From the NCBI GenBank assembly GCA_963792855.1, contig CAWBXZ010000018.1, positions 124,001-188,000 on the forward strand: a DNA stretch of 64,000 nt, read 5' to 3'. The position numbers and the translations under genes are program-made. The notes below the pieces were generated by a model. It saw nothing but the letters and a program-made list of their open reading frames with translations, did not search any database and was not told the origin of the DNA. Shown in pieces: positions 47,374 to 55,338 of this stretch; position 1 is the stretch's first letter; every line of letters starts with the position of its first letter. This DNA is from SG8-40 sp963792855 (GTDB taxonomy: Bacteria > Pseudomonadota > Gammaproteobacteria > Burkholderiales > Eutrophovitaceae).

Positions 47374-48114
47374 ATGTTGAAAGGTAAAGTTGTTGCAGTC
47401 ACCGGCGGTTCGGGCGGCATCGGTTCCGCAATTTGCCGTGCCTTCGCGAGTGCCGGTGCGACGGTTATCGTTGCCTACAACAATAATGAGCAGGCGGCGA
47501 GGGATGTCGTCGCGTCGCTGAAAGGCGAAGACCATTGGGCACATTATGTCCCGGTGGATATCACTGCCGCGCTAGAGGATTTCGCAGCCCTGGTCAAAGA
47601 CAAGCACGGCCGGCTCGATGTGCTCGTTAACTGTGCCGGCATCACCAAGTTCGTTTCGCACAATGATCTCGATGCGCTCGACGATGATCTGATTGACGAG
47701 ATGTTCCGCGTGAACTGGCGCGGTTCGTTCGCGGCGATTCGGGTTTTTCACGATCTTCTCAGGAAAACCGGCGATGCGTTGGTGGTTAATATTTCGTCCG
47801 TCGCGGGCATACACGGGGTCGGCAGCAACATCGCCTACTGTGCATCCAAGGCGGCGGTGGATACCATGACCAAATCCCTCGGCCGTGCACTGGCCCCGGA
47901 CATTCGCGTCGTCGCGGTGTCCCCCGGTATGGTGGAGACGGATTTCGTAAGGAAATTGAACCCGAAATGGCTTGCCCAGCAAAAGGTGCTGACGCCGATG
48001 AAGCGCTTCGCCACGGTGGAAAACGTTGCACATACCGTGCTGGCCACGGCAACCCATATGAAATTCTCGACCGGTTGCGTGATTCAGGTAGACGGTGGCC
48101 GACCGCTGGGTTGA
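47374..48114 (+). CDS. Short-chain dehydrogenase/reductase
   Basis: The 246-residue classical SDR has TGGSGGIGSAIC, NCAG, ISSVAGIHG, YCASKAA and a C-terminal VDGGRPLG. A GGAGG precedes the ATG. The gene starts 126 bp after the HisD-family gene and may act in the same pathway, as 2-dehydrogenases do in sulfonate/polyol oxidation. This pairing is inferred from position. Confidence 0.9.
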   Translation: MLKGKVVAVTGGSGGIGSAICRAFASAGATVIVAYNNNEQAARDVVASLKGEDHWAHYVPVDITAALEDFAALVKDKHGRLDVLVNCAGITKFVSHNDLDALDDDLIDEMFRVNWRGSFAAIRVFHDLLRKTGDALVVNISSVAGIHGVGSNIAYCASKAAVDTMTKSLGRALAPDIRVVAVSPGMVETDFVRKLNPKWLAQQKVLTPMKRFATVENVAHTVLATATHMKFSTGCVIQVDGGRPLG

Positions 48115-48139
48115 GCCGGACCTGGTCGAAGCGGGCACA

Positions 48140-48588
48140 ATGGCGGATCTCAAGAAGCTATACGACGATGTGATCATGGATCACATAAAACACGCACGAA
48201 ACTACGGCGAATTGCCCGGGGCTACGGCAAGCGCCGAAGGGGTGAACGCGCTGTGCGGTGACAATCTGACGGTCTACGTTAAAGTCGAAGACGATGTAGT
48301 TGCGCAATGCCGGTTTCAAGTGCGAATGCTGTGGTATTTCCATGGCGTCCGCGTCCATCATGACGGAACTGGTTGCGGGAAAGTCGGTCGCCGAGGCCAG
48401 GCACATTGCCGCTGACCTGCTGGAATCCTTCTCCGAAGTAGCATCCGGAACACGATGCACATTACGGGCGAGCGGCTGTGCTGGGGATCGTTCGTGAATT
48501 TCCCTCGCGACGAAATTGTGCATCGCTTGCCTGGGTTGCGCTCAACGCGGCGCTCGAGGGTAAAGGTCAGGCGGTGCTGGGTGGTTGA
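48140..48588 (+). pseudogene. sufU: SufU-type Fe-S scaffold gene with two frameshifts
   Basis: Three frames read in order make a full-length SufU/NifU-N protein. Frame 1 gives MADLKKLYDDVIMDHIKHAR with NALCGDNLTVYV (ligand Cys) up to AQCRF. Frame 2 (from about 48310) gives CCGISMASASIMTEL through LESFSEVASG. Frame 3 (from about 48445) gives AAVLGIVREFPSRRNCASLA and ends VALNAALEGKGQAVLGG at 48588. The reconstructed length of about 149 residues equals a normal SufU. The gene follows the SDR by 25 bp. Two single-base indels, real or from assembly, would explain it. Confidence 0.87.
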
Positions 48589-48688
48589 GCCTGGCTGATC
48601 TGGCTGCGTGATCCGCAGCCTGTCGTTGCGGCCTTCCGGTAGGCTTCGGAGCAGGCTGCCGGCAAGTTGTATCGAGCTTTCTTCCTTT

Positions 48689-49840
48689 TCAGGCGATGCG
48701 TGTCCCGCCACGCCAGGTTGAGACGGGTGCCGCAATACTTCCGGCGGGACGCCGCACGCGAACGAGGTCGGCGCGTTTGCCGATCGCCAGTTCTCCCCGG
48801 TCGCTCAGGCCGATCAGCCCTGCGGGTTCACTTGTCACCGCTGCAATAGCGCGAGGCAGGGACCAGCCAACTTCGTCATGCAACATAAAGGCGCCGTACA
48901 CGAGAGAGTGCGGCACATAGTCCGACGACAGGCAGTCAACGAGATCTTCTGCGGCCAGATCCCGTGTCAGGACGTTGCCGCAGTGTGAGGCGCTGCGAAC
49001 CATGTTGGGCGCACCCATGACGATGTGCATTCCGTGGCGGCGCGCTGCGCGCGCCGCGACCAGCGTGGTCGGGAATTCGCTGATATGCATGCCGTCCGCG
49101 GCGGCCTCGTCGACATGGGCCTCGCTGGTGTCATCGTGACTGGCAAGAGGCAAATGGTAGGCCGCGCACAGTTCCAGCAGGGCCTTGCGGTTTTTGATGG
49201 CGTTTCGCGACTGCAACTCCATCCTGTCGGCAACCATCTGATCGAGATGCCCGTCACTCCATTCCTGGTCGCGCTGACTGTGGACGCGAAAGTGCTCGAT
49301 GTTGGACCATTGCCGCTGGCCCGGCGTGTGATCCATGACCGACACGAGGCGCACGCTCGTATCATCGAGACAGGGTGTGACAGTTGCAATCATGTTGTCG
49401 CAAGCGAGTTCGCAACGCATGTGTAGCAAATGCTCTGCTCTCAACAGACCGTTTGCCCGGGCGTGATGCAATGCGCTTGCGGTCTCTCGCAATCCGCGCG
49501 CCCTGACCGATTGTTCGTCGAAGTCGCCCACGCTCATCGCGTCGAGAACCGTGGTTATGCCGGCCGAAGATATCTGGCCGTCATGGGCGATCAGGGCGGA
49601 CATGGCCGGCCAGCGGACACCCGGGCGCGGCTCCAGATGCTTTTCCAGATTGTCGGTGTGCAATTCGACGAGGCCCGGTAGCAGGTAATCCCCCTGCCAG
49701 TCGTCGGCTCCGGGGACCGAGGTAGGGCGGGTGTCTATCGAGGCGATGCGATCAGCTTCGATGACCAGGGTGCCTTTGATGACGCGGTCTTTCAGAACCA
49801 GTCTGGCGTTGGTAACGATATGTCGATGTGTTTGCGGCAT
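48689..49840 (-). CDS. phnM: Alpha-D-ribose 1-methylphosphonate 5-triphosphate diphosphatase
   Basis: The 383-residue amidohydrolase-fold enzyme of the C-P lyase pathway has GLVELHTDNLEKHLEPRPGV, the family signature. HDDTSEAHV and MGAPNMVRSASHCGN follow, with SDYVPHSLVYGAF near the end. It removes pyrophosphate from the RPnTP intermediate. No phnGHIJKL genes are in the window. It is divergent from a DUF1045 gene 61 bp away, a pair usual in phosphonate loci. Confidence 0.93.
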   Translation of the reverse strand: MPQTHRHIVTNARLVLKDRVIKGTLVIEADRIASIDTRPTSVPGADDWQGDYLLPGLVELHTDNLEKHLEPRPGVRWPAMSALIAHDGQISSAGITTVLDAMSVGDFDEQSVRARGLRETASALHHARANGLLRAEHLLHMRCELACDNMIATVTPCLDDTSVRLVSVMDHTPGQRQWSNIEHFRVHSQRDQEWSDGHLDQMVADRMELQSRNAIKNRKALLELCAAYHLPLASHDDTSEAHVDEAAADGMHISEFPTTLVAARAARRHGMHIVMGAPNMVRSASHCGNVLTRDLAAEDLVDCLSSDYVPHSLVYGAFMLHDEVGWSLPRAIAAVTSEPAGLIGLSDRGELAIGKRADLVRVRRPAGSIAAPVSTWRGGTRIA

Positions 49841-49901
49841 TGCCCGGACGAACAGCAGTTATCATGCCCGTATCGATCAAGCGTCGAGCATTGCCCGCCA
49901 T

Positions 49902-50591
49902 ATGCGATACGCCATTTATTTTGCGCCGCCTGACGACAGCATCCTTTGGAAAAAGGGCTGCCAGTGGCTTGGGCGCGATCCGCTGCATTTGCGTTCGCTT
50001 GAGCAGCCGGGTATCCCGGGGCTGAGCGTGCGAACGGTTTCCGTACTCACCGAGAGGCCGCGGCGCTACGGGTTTCATGCAACCCTGAAACCGCCGTTCA
50101 GTTTGATTGCGGGCGAAACCCGGGAGAGACTGTTCGCGGCGCTGTCGGAGTTTGCGCGCGAGCACGAAGCATTTCCTTTGCCGCCGCTTGAGATCGGAAA
50201 CCTGGGTGGTTTTCTCGCGTTGCGAACACGGCAGCCATGCCGGGAACTCGACAAGCTTGCCGAGGCGTGTGTGTCGAACTTCGACGGCTTCAGGCGGCAA
50301 CCGACGAGGGCAGAGTTCGCGCGCCGGTGCCGTGGGCTCGATGCGCAGCAGCGAAATCTGCTTGAACGATGGGGTTACCCTTACGTTATGGACCAATGGC
50401 GGTTTCACATGACGCTAACGGGCGTCGTTCCCGAAACGCGTGCCGGTGCCATTACCGAATTTCTGTTCCGGTGGTTCGGGCCCGCACTGCGAGAGCCACT
50501 TTGGGTAACTGATCTGTGCGTATTCATCGAAGAGCAGCCCGGCGGCGAATTTCGGCTCGGCGCCCGTTTTCCGATGGCAGGGGCGGGCTGA
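49902..50591 (+). CDS. DUF1045 (phosphonate metabolism-associated, 2H-type) protein
   Basis: The 229-residue protein starts MRYAIYFAPP and has two His-x-Thr motifs, FHATLKPPF and FHMTLTG, spaced as in 2H phosphoesterases. The family is commonly encoded with C-P lyase genes. It could hydrolyse a cyclic ribose phosphate intermediate, in place of PhnP, or act otherwise; this is inferred. It shares a 61-bp divergent promoter region with phnM. Confidence 0.88.
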   Translation: MRYAIYFAPPDDSILWKKGCQWLGRDPLHLRSLEQPGIPGLSVRTVSVLTERPRRYGFHATLKPPFSLIAGETRERLFAALSEFAREHEAFPLPPLEIGNLGGFLALRTRQPCRELDKLAEACVSNFDGFRRQPTRAEFARRCRGLDAQQRNLLERWGYPYVMDQWRFHMTLTGVVPETRAGAITEFLFRWFGPALREPLWVTDLCVFIEEQPGGEFRLGARFPMAGAG

Positions 50592-50745
50592 CCGGCATGC
50601 ACCTGCACTCGACGCGGCTTTCCTGATAGCATCGTCAGGGTTCAGTCCAAGCGATCGCCGCAAGCTGGTGCGCGCGCCGGGCGGGGCAACAACAAAAGCG
50701 ATTCCGGGAACGACCGGACGCACAACACAATATACGGAGGAGTAC

Positions 50746-51408
50746 ATGAGCAAGATGTATGGCGCGCAGCATCGTGCACTGCAGGACGAGTTCGACACCC
50801 GCCGTCTCGCGGATCTTGTCGAAGGCGGATTTGTCGCCGACACGGTCGATGACAACACCAAAGCCTTTATCGAGGGACGTGACATGTTTTTCCTGTCTAC
50901 GATTGACTCGAACGGCAACCCGACGGTGTCATACAAGGGTGGCGACCCCGGATTTGTGAGGGTGGTCGACAGCAAGACTATCGCTTTCCCCTTCTACGAT
51001 GGCAACGGCATGTTTTACTCGTGGGGAAATATTGCGGGGAACGCCAAAGTGGGTATGTTGTTCATTGACTTCACGACGCCTAACCGATTGCGCGTGCAGG
51101 GAACGGCTACAGTCGACATGAACGACAAACTGATGATGGAATATGTCGAGGCGCAGGGAATCGTGCGAGTAACGGTCGAAAGCGTATGGCCGAACTGCCC
51201 GCGCTATGTTCATCGCTATGAAAAGGTCAAGACGTCGCGCTACGTGCCGCGCAAGAACGTCGAAACGCCGCTGGCCGGTTGGAAACGGATCGACATCGCG
51301 CAGGATGCACTGGCCGGCCGGGATCAGGGCAAGGCCGAGGCGGCTGGAGGATTGCTTACCGTTGAGGAGTGGTTTGGCAAGGTTGCAGAAGGCAGCGAAG
51401 AAGCATGA
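50746..51408 (+). CDS. Pyridoxamine 5'-phosphate oxidase-fold flavoprotein
   Basis: The 220-residue protein has the PPOX split-barrel fold: DMFFLSTIDSNGNPTVSYKG, DGNGMFYSWGNIAGN and VGMLFIDFTTPNRLRVQGTA. A late Cys (WPNCPRYVHRYEK) is also conserved in this subgroup. The start follows GGAGG. Members are FMN or F420-type oxidoreductases of varied substrates; the function here is unknown. Confidence 0.88.
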   Translation: MSKMYGAQHRALQDEFDTRRLADLVEGGFVADTVDDNTKAFIEGRDMFFLSTIDSNGNPTVSYKGGDPGFVRVVDSKTIAFPFYDGNGMFYSWGNIAGNAKVGMLFIDFTTPNRLRVQGTATVDMNDKLMMEYVEAQGIVRVTVESVWPNCPRYVHRYEKVKTSRYVPRKNVETPLAGWKRIDIAQDALAGRDQGKAEAAGGLLTVEEWFGKVAEGSEEA

Positions 51409-51472
51409 TCCCGAACGGGATCGGAAAAGACTGTCCCGAACGGGATCGGAAGAGATAGCCTCGAACGGGCGG
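51407..51472. repeat. Three near-tandem 25-bp hairpin repeats
   Basis: Units with core CCCGAACGGGATCGGAA start at 51410 and 51435; a third, diverged unit (CTCGAACGGG) starts at 51460. Each core is a short inverted repeat (CCCG AA CGGG, extended to GATCCCG...CGGGATC in the first). The array begins right at the stop codon of the PPOX-fold gene. Confidence 0.78.
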
Positions 51473-51647
51473 GCATTGCAGGAACATGGCCCCGAACCAG
51501 GCTCGCAGGCGATGCAGGCGGAGCCTGTTCGCGGGGCCAACCGTCTTGCAGCCCGGCGGGCAAGTCCGGGCTGGCCCTGCGCCGCATGTGGGTCGCATGG
51601 GCCGGTGAGCGAAAACTACCGGCAGACACCAGAAAGCGCGTGCTGCG

Positions 51648-52382
51648 ATGGCGCGGGTTACTTTTCGCTTCTATGAGGAATTGAATGATTTTCTGGCGCC
51701 TGCTCGCCGCAAGCGCGAGTTCGACTATGACTGCGCGCGGGCCGCGACAGTCAAGAACGCCATAGAAGCCACGGGTGTTCCACACACCGAGGTGGAACTC
51801 ATTATTGTCAACGGTGAGTCTGTCGATTTCTCGTACCGGGTGCGCGAGGGGGACAGGATTGCCGTATACCCGGTATTCGAAGCGTTTGATATCCGTCCGC
51901 TGCTGAGACTGCGCCCCGAGCCGAAGCGGCGATTGCGTTTCGTCGCTGACGCGCATCTTGGCGGGCTGGCGAGGCTGTTGCGCATGCTCGGCTTCGATAC
52001 GGTCTACGATAACCATTATCGTGACGAAGACGTGCGCGCGGTTGCGGAGCGCGAGGCGCGCCTGGTGCTCACCCGGGACCGTGAGTTGCTGAAATGCCGC
52101 GACGTTACTCACGGTTGCTATGTCCATGCCCTGCGCCCCATGCAGCAGTGCATCGAGATCGTGACACGTCTCCAACTCGAGCGCGACGCCAGACCGTTTA
52201 CGTTGTGCCTGCATTGCAATGAGGTGCTGCAGGAGATCGACAAGGCCGAAGTCATCGACCGATTGCCGGAGAACGTCGCGAAGTACTACGAGCGTTTTTG
52301 CACTTGTCCCGGTTGCAAGCGCATCTACTGGGAAGGCTCGCACTGGAAACGAATGCGTACGTGGCTAGAAGAACTGCTGTGA
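51648..52382 (+). CDS. Mut7-C RNase domain protein with N-terminal ubiquitin-like domain
   Basis: The 244-residue protein has a ThiS/MoaD-like (Ub-Mut7C) domain at about 1-85 (VELIIVNGESVDFSYRVREG) and a Mut7-C PIN-like domain from about 95 (RFVADAHLGGLARLLRMLGF, LVLTRDRELL). A C-terminal zinc ribbon has four Cys (CLHCNEVL and CTCPGCKRIYW). The acidic residues in ADAHLG and TRDREL are as expected for nuclease activity. The RNA target is unknown. Confidence 0.92.
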   Translation: MARVTFRFYEELNDFLAPARRKREFDYDCARAATVKNAIEATGVPHTEVELIIVNGESVDFSYRVREGDRIAVYPVFEAFDIRPLLRLRPEPKRRLRFVADAHLGGLARLLRMLGFDTVYDNHYRDEDVRAVAEREARLVLTRDRELLKCRDVTHGCYVHALRPMQQCIEIVTRLQLERDARPFTLCLHCNEVLQEIDKAEVIDRLPENVAKYYERFCTCPGCKRIYWEGSHWKRMRTWLEELL

Positions 52383-52480
52383 GCCGGATATAACGGGATC
52401 TGCCATTCATGTGCGTTGTCGCGAGCGGAAACCGGCCGGCGTGCCAGCGTTTAGCGGCGACGTCTCACGATTCCCCGGCG

Positions 52481-54571
52481 CTACAAAACGTCCGCAATCA
52501 AACCTGTCAGGAAATCCCACCATTCGCGCGGGAAAGGTTCGGTCAGTTCCACCGATTTCGCCATGTCGGCGAGGAAGACGCGCTGGACCAGTTCTTCGAC
52601 TGCAGGCGGGTGAGACGTGGCGACATTGAGCTCGCGGTTAACTTGCAGGCTCAGTGCGTCGAAGTTGGCTGACCCAAGGCACGCCCATCCATCGTAAATC
52701 GCGCCTTTCACATGCGACATGCCGGGGTAAATGTAAACGCGGATGCCATTGGCAATCATCTTGTTGGCCGCAATGGCGTTGGCGCGATCGATCAAACCGG
52801 AATCGCTGCTTAGTGGCAGGATCACCCGTACGTCCACTCCGCGCCGCCTCGCCATCACCAATTCATAGAGGATGGCGTCGCTGGTGAAATAGGCGTTCTG
52901 GATATAGATGCGCTGCTGGCTCTGCCGTATGGCTGCAATTTGTGCCTTGAGGATTTGTGCGTCGCTTGGGCCGGTCGTCAGCACCCGTACCGGATACATG
53001 TCAGCGGTGGCCTTGTTGACCGGCCTGACCACTTTCAACGGGGCCAGCAGATCACCCAGAAACATGTGGCGAACCCAGGTTTTCTCGAAATCCCTGCGAA
53101 CGGCGTCGACCACCGGACCGTCAAGTTCGAGCATGAGGTCATGCCATTCGTAGCGGTACTCGCGACCGATATTCATGCCGCCGACGAAGGCGATGCGTTT
53201 ATCGACGATGATGGACTTCGTGTGATCGCCAGTCAGCCACGGATTCTCCAGCACCCTCACTTTTACCTTTGAGTCCTGTTTCAGGTAATTGATCACCGAG
53301 CCGCCACCGCTACCGGTTGGCGGTTGATATGCCGGCTGGGCCGCTGCGCCCGCGATTGTTCCCAACCCGTCCACCATGACATAAACATCGATATCGCCGG
53401 AACGACGTTTCAGCAAGTCGGCGAAACCGGTGGCGTAATCGTCGTTGTCGAAGATGTACATGCGTAGTTGCAGCGATTTTCTTGCCTGGGTGACGGTGTC
53501 GATCAGCCGCGGAAAGAACTCTCTTCCGTCTACCAGGAGTTTGATCCGCCCCTGGGGCGCGGTCTCGCCGGTCATTTTGTCAAGCGTGGATTCCCATTTG
53601 GCCAGATCCATACCGGGCCCGTCGTTGACGGGCGGAATCTCTTCCTGCGCAATTGGCAGCCGGCCACGAGGATCAAGCATGCCGGTCGTGGTACGCGTTG
53701 CCAGACTGAACAGCCGTGTCAGCGCCGTCACCGGCTGTTCGAAAATGACGACAAGGTGACTGGTAGTAAGGTGCGCGGCTGTTTCGAGGGTTGTGCTTAC
53801 GGGTGACGGGCCTGTGACTGCCCGTTCTTCCGGCAAGCTCCGCAGAAAAGAGGCCTGCTGCCGGTTGAAGTCGAGAAAGACGTATGGAAAGCCGCCTTCG
53901 GCCTCGTCTCCGGTGTTAACCAACGCGTAGTCCAGTGGTGAGCCTTCGCCCGATAGTAGCGCGCGTGCCGTCGGCATCGTTTCGGCGATGATCTGGTCCA
54001 GACGGTACGTCCGTTGCACCCGAACCGATTCGGGTTTGTAGACGATCGGAACGGTGCGCAGCGTTCCGACTTCATCGTAATAATGAAACAGGTCCTGTTC
54101 GTTCAACACATTGACCACAGCGCCATAGCGCCTATCGGTCGGCGTCACCGCCATCTGCGCCGTGAGCAGAATCTGCGACCATTGCTCGGGCGGGAAGACG
54201 GAAATCCGGTGGCCTTTATCGGGACTCCACTGTTGCGCCGGGAGGTCCTCGACCAGCAGGATCGGGAGAGCGCCGTGCGTCCTGGAAGGCAGCAGCGATG
54301 CTGTTTCATCCTCGTTCGGGGCCGGCGGTTCGGCACGAACGACCTGGTAGACGGTTTTGTCGCGAATGCGTGCTTCGAGGTGAAGATTGCGGTCGAGAAG
54401 ATAGGCCTGCTGCGCAACGGGTCCGAGTCCTTCGCCGTCAAGGTTGCGTAACGTGGAATCAGTTTCGACAATTCGCACGACTTCCCGCTGGTGCGGCATT
54501 TGCGAGCTGCATGCGAACAGCAACAGCGCCAGAACAAGACAGGAGATGCGCCTGTGCGGTGCCGTCGTCAT
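52481..54571 (-). CDS. Phospholipase D family lipoprotein with long N-terminal domain
   Basis: The 696-residue protein has a lipobox LLFAC (Cys21) and two PLD motifs: His450 (DHTKSIIVDKR with GGMNIGREY) and His620 (SHVKGAIYDGW with GSANFDAL). The first 340 residues are not PLD-like and are not recognised; they contain a Pro/Glu-rich linker near 310. It is the third PLD-family gene in 14 kb, on the opposite strand. The lipoprotein signal places it in the envelope. Confidence 0.87.
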   Translation of the reverse strand: MTTAPHRRISCLVLALLLFACSSQMPHQREVVRIVETDSTLRNLDGEGLGPVAQQAYLLDRNLHLEARIRDKTVYQVVRAEPPAPNEDETASLLPSRTHGALPILLVEDLPAQQWSPDKGHRISVFPPEQWSQILLTAQMAVTPTDRRYGAVVNVLNEQDLFHYYDEVGTLRTVPIVYKPESVRVQRTYRLDQIIAETMPTARALLSGEGSPLDYALVNTGDEAEGGFPYVFLDFNRQQASFLRSLPEERAVTGPSPVSTTLETAAHLTTSHLVVIFEQPVTALTRLFSLATRTTTGMLDPRGRLPIAQEEIPPVNDGPGMDLAKWESTLDKMTGETAPQGRIKLLVDGREFFPRLIDTVTQARKSLQLRMYIFDNDDYATGFADLLKRRSGDIDVYVMVDGLGTIAGAAAQPAYQPPTGSGGGSVINYLKQDSKVKVRVLENPWLTGDHTKSIIVDKRIAFVGGMNIGREYRYEWHDLMLELDGPVVDAVRRDFEKTWVRHMFLGDLLAPLKVVRPVNKATADMYPVRVLTTGPSDAQILKAQIAAIRQSQQRIYIQNAYFTSDAILYELVMARRRGVDVRVILPLSSDSGLIDRANAIAANKMIANGIRVYIYPGMSHVKGAIYDGWACLGSANFDALSLQVNRELNVATSHPPAVEELVQRVFLADMAKSVELTEPFPREWWDFLTGLIADVL

Positions 54572-54834
54572 GGCGCTAGACGGGCTTGCACGCGTTGGGC
54601 TCCGTATTTGGTTGCATGGTCCTCAACTGTATATGAAGATAAAACGACAATCTGCCGGACGGCCCATTGTTCTTCGCACCCGGCCCCGGGGCACGCCATG
54701 TGGAGGCTAGAATGGGAAATGTATTGCATCCGGTTTGTCGCGCCAATAGGAAAGGTGAAACGCGAAAGCCTGGCTGTAAGGTCCGATAACCCGGATTGCA
54801 GCAGAAAACCATCTCGATCATACAGGTACTGGAT

Positions 54835-55221
54835 ATGGCGAAATCTTCCAACCCGGATCAATCGCGTCTCGATCGAATCGTCGCCGAAGCGCGCCGGCAC
54901 AGCAGCGAGCGCGAGGCGACTTACCGTGAACGCGCCATGAAACTCTATCCGCACGTTTGCGGAAGATGCGGCCGTGAGTTCTCCGGCGTGCGTTTGCGCG
55001 AACTGACGGTGCACCACAAGGATCACAATCACGACAATAACCCGCTCGATGGCAGCAACTGGGAGCTGCTGTGTATTTATTGTCATGAGAATGAGCACGC
55101 AAGGGTTGCCGACGAGGCTGCAAGGGAGCGACGGCCTGGTGAGCAGACTCCGGTAGCAACGCATAATCCTTTCGCGGACTTACAGAAGCGCCTGGAAGAA
55201 AAGAAACGATCGGGCGAGTGA
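54835..55221 (+). CDS. yajD: YajD-like HNH nuclease
   Basis: The 128-residue protein has an HNH domain with zinc-binding CGRCGREF and LLCIYCHENEH and the catalytic TVHHKDHNHDNNP. It is of normal YajD length with a polar, highly charged C-terminus. The start at 54835 gives the family-typical beginning; the frame is open 39 bp upstream. Confidence 0.93.
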   Translation: MAKSSNPDQSRLDRIVAEARRHSSEREATYRERAMKLYPHVCGRCGREFSGVRLRELTVHHKDHNHDNNPLDGSNWELLCIYCHENEHARVADEAARERRPGEQTPVATHNPFADLQKRLEEKKRSGE

Positions 55222-55338
55222 GAACATCACCGCTGCAAAAAAGTCTTCATTGTCGCGGTTCTTCGCAGGTGGAATGTCCTTCAAGGCCGCATGCCGGCGA
55301 TCGCGCTGTCAATCTGTGAAACAGGTTTTGGCGAACGG

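Noticed and set aside
48300..48460. Programmed ribosomal frameshifting in sufU
   Set aside because: Two shifts would be needed, and no slippery heptamer with a downstream structure was seen; mutation or sequence error is simpler.
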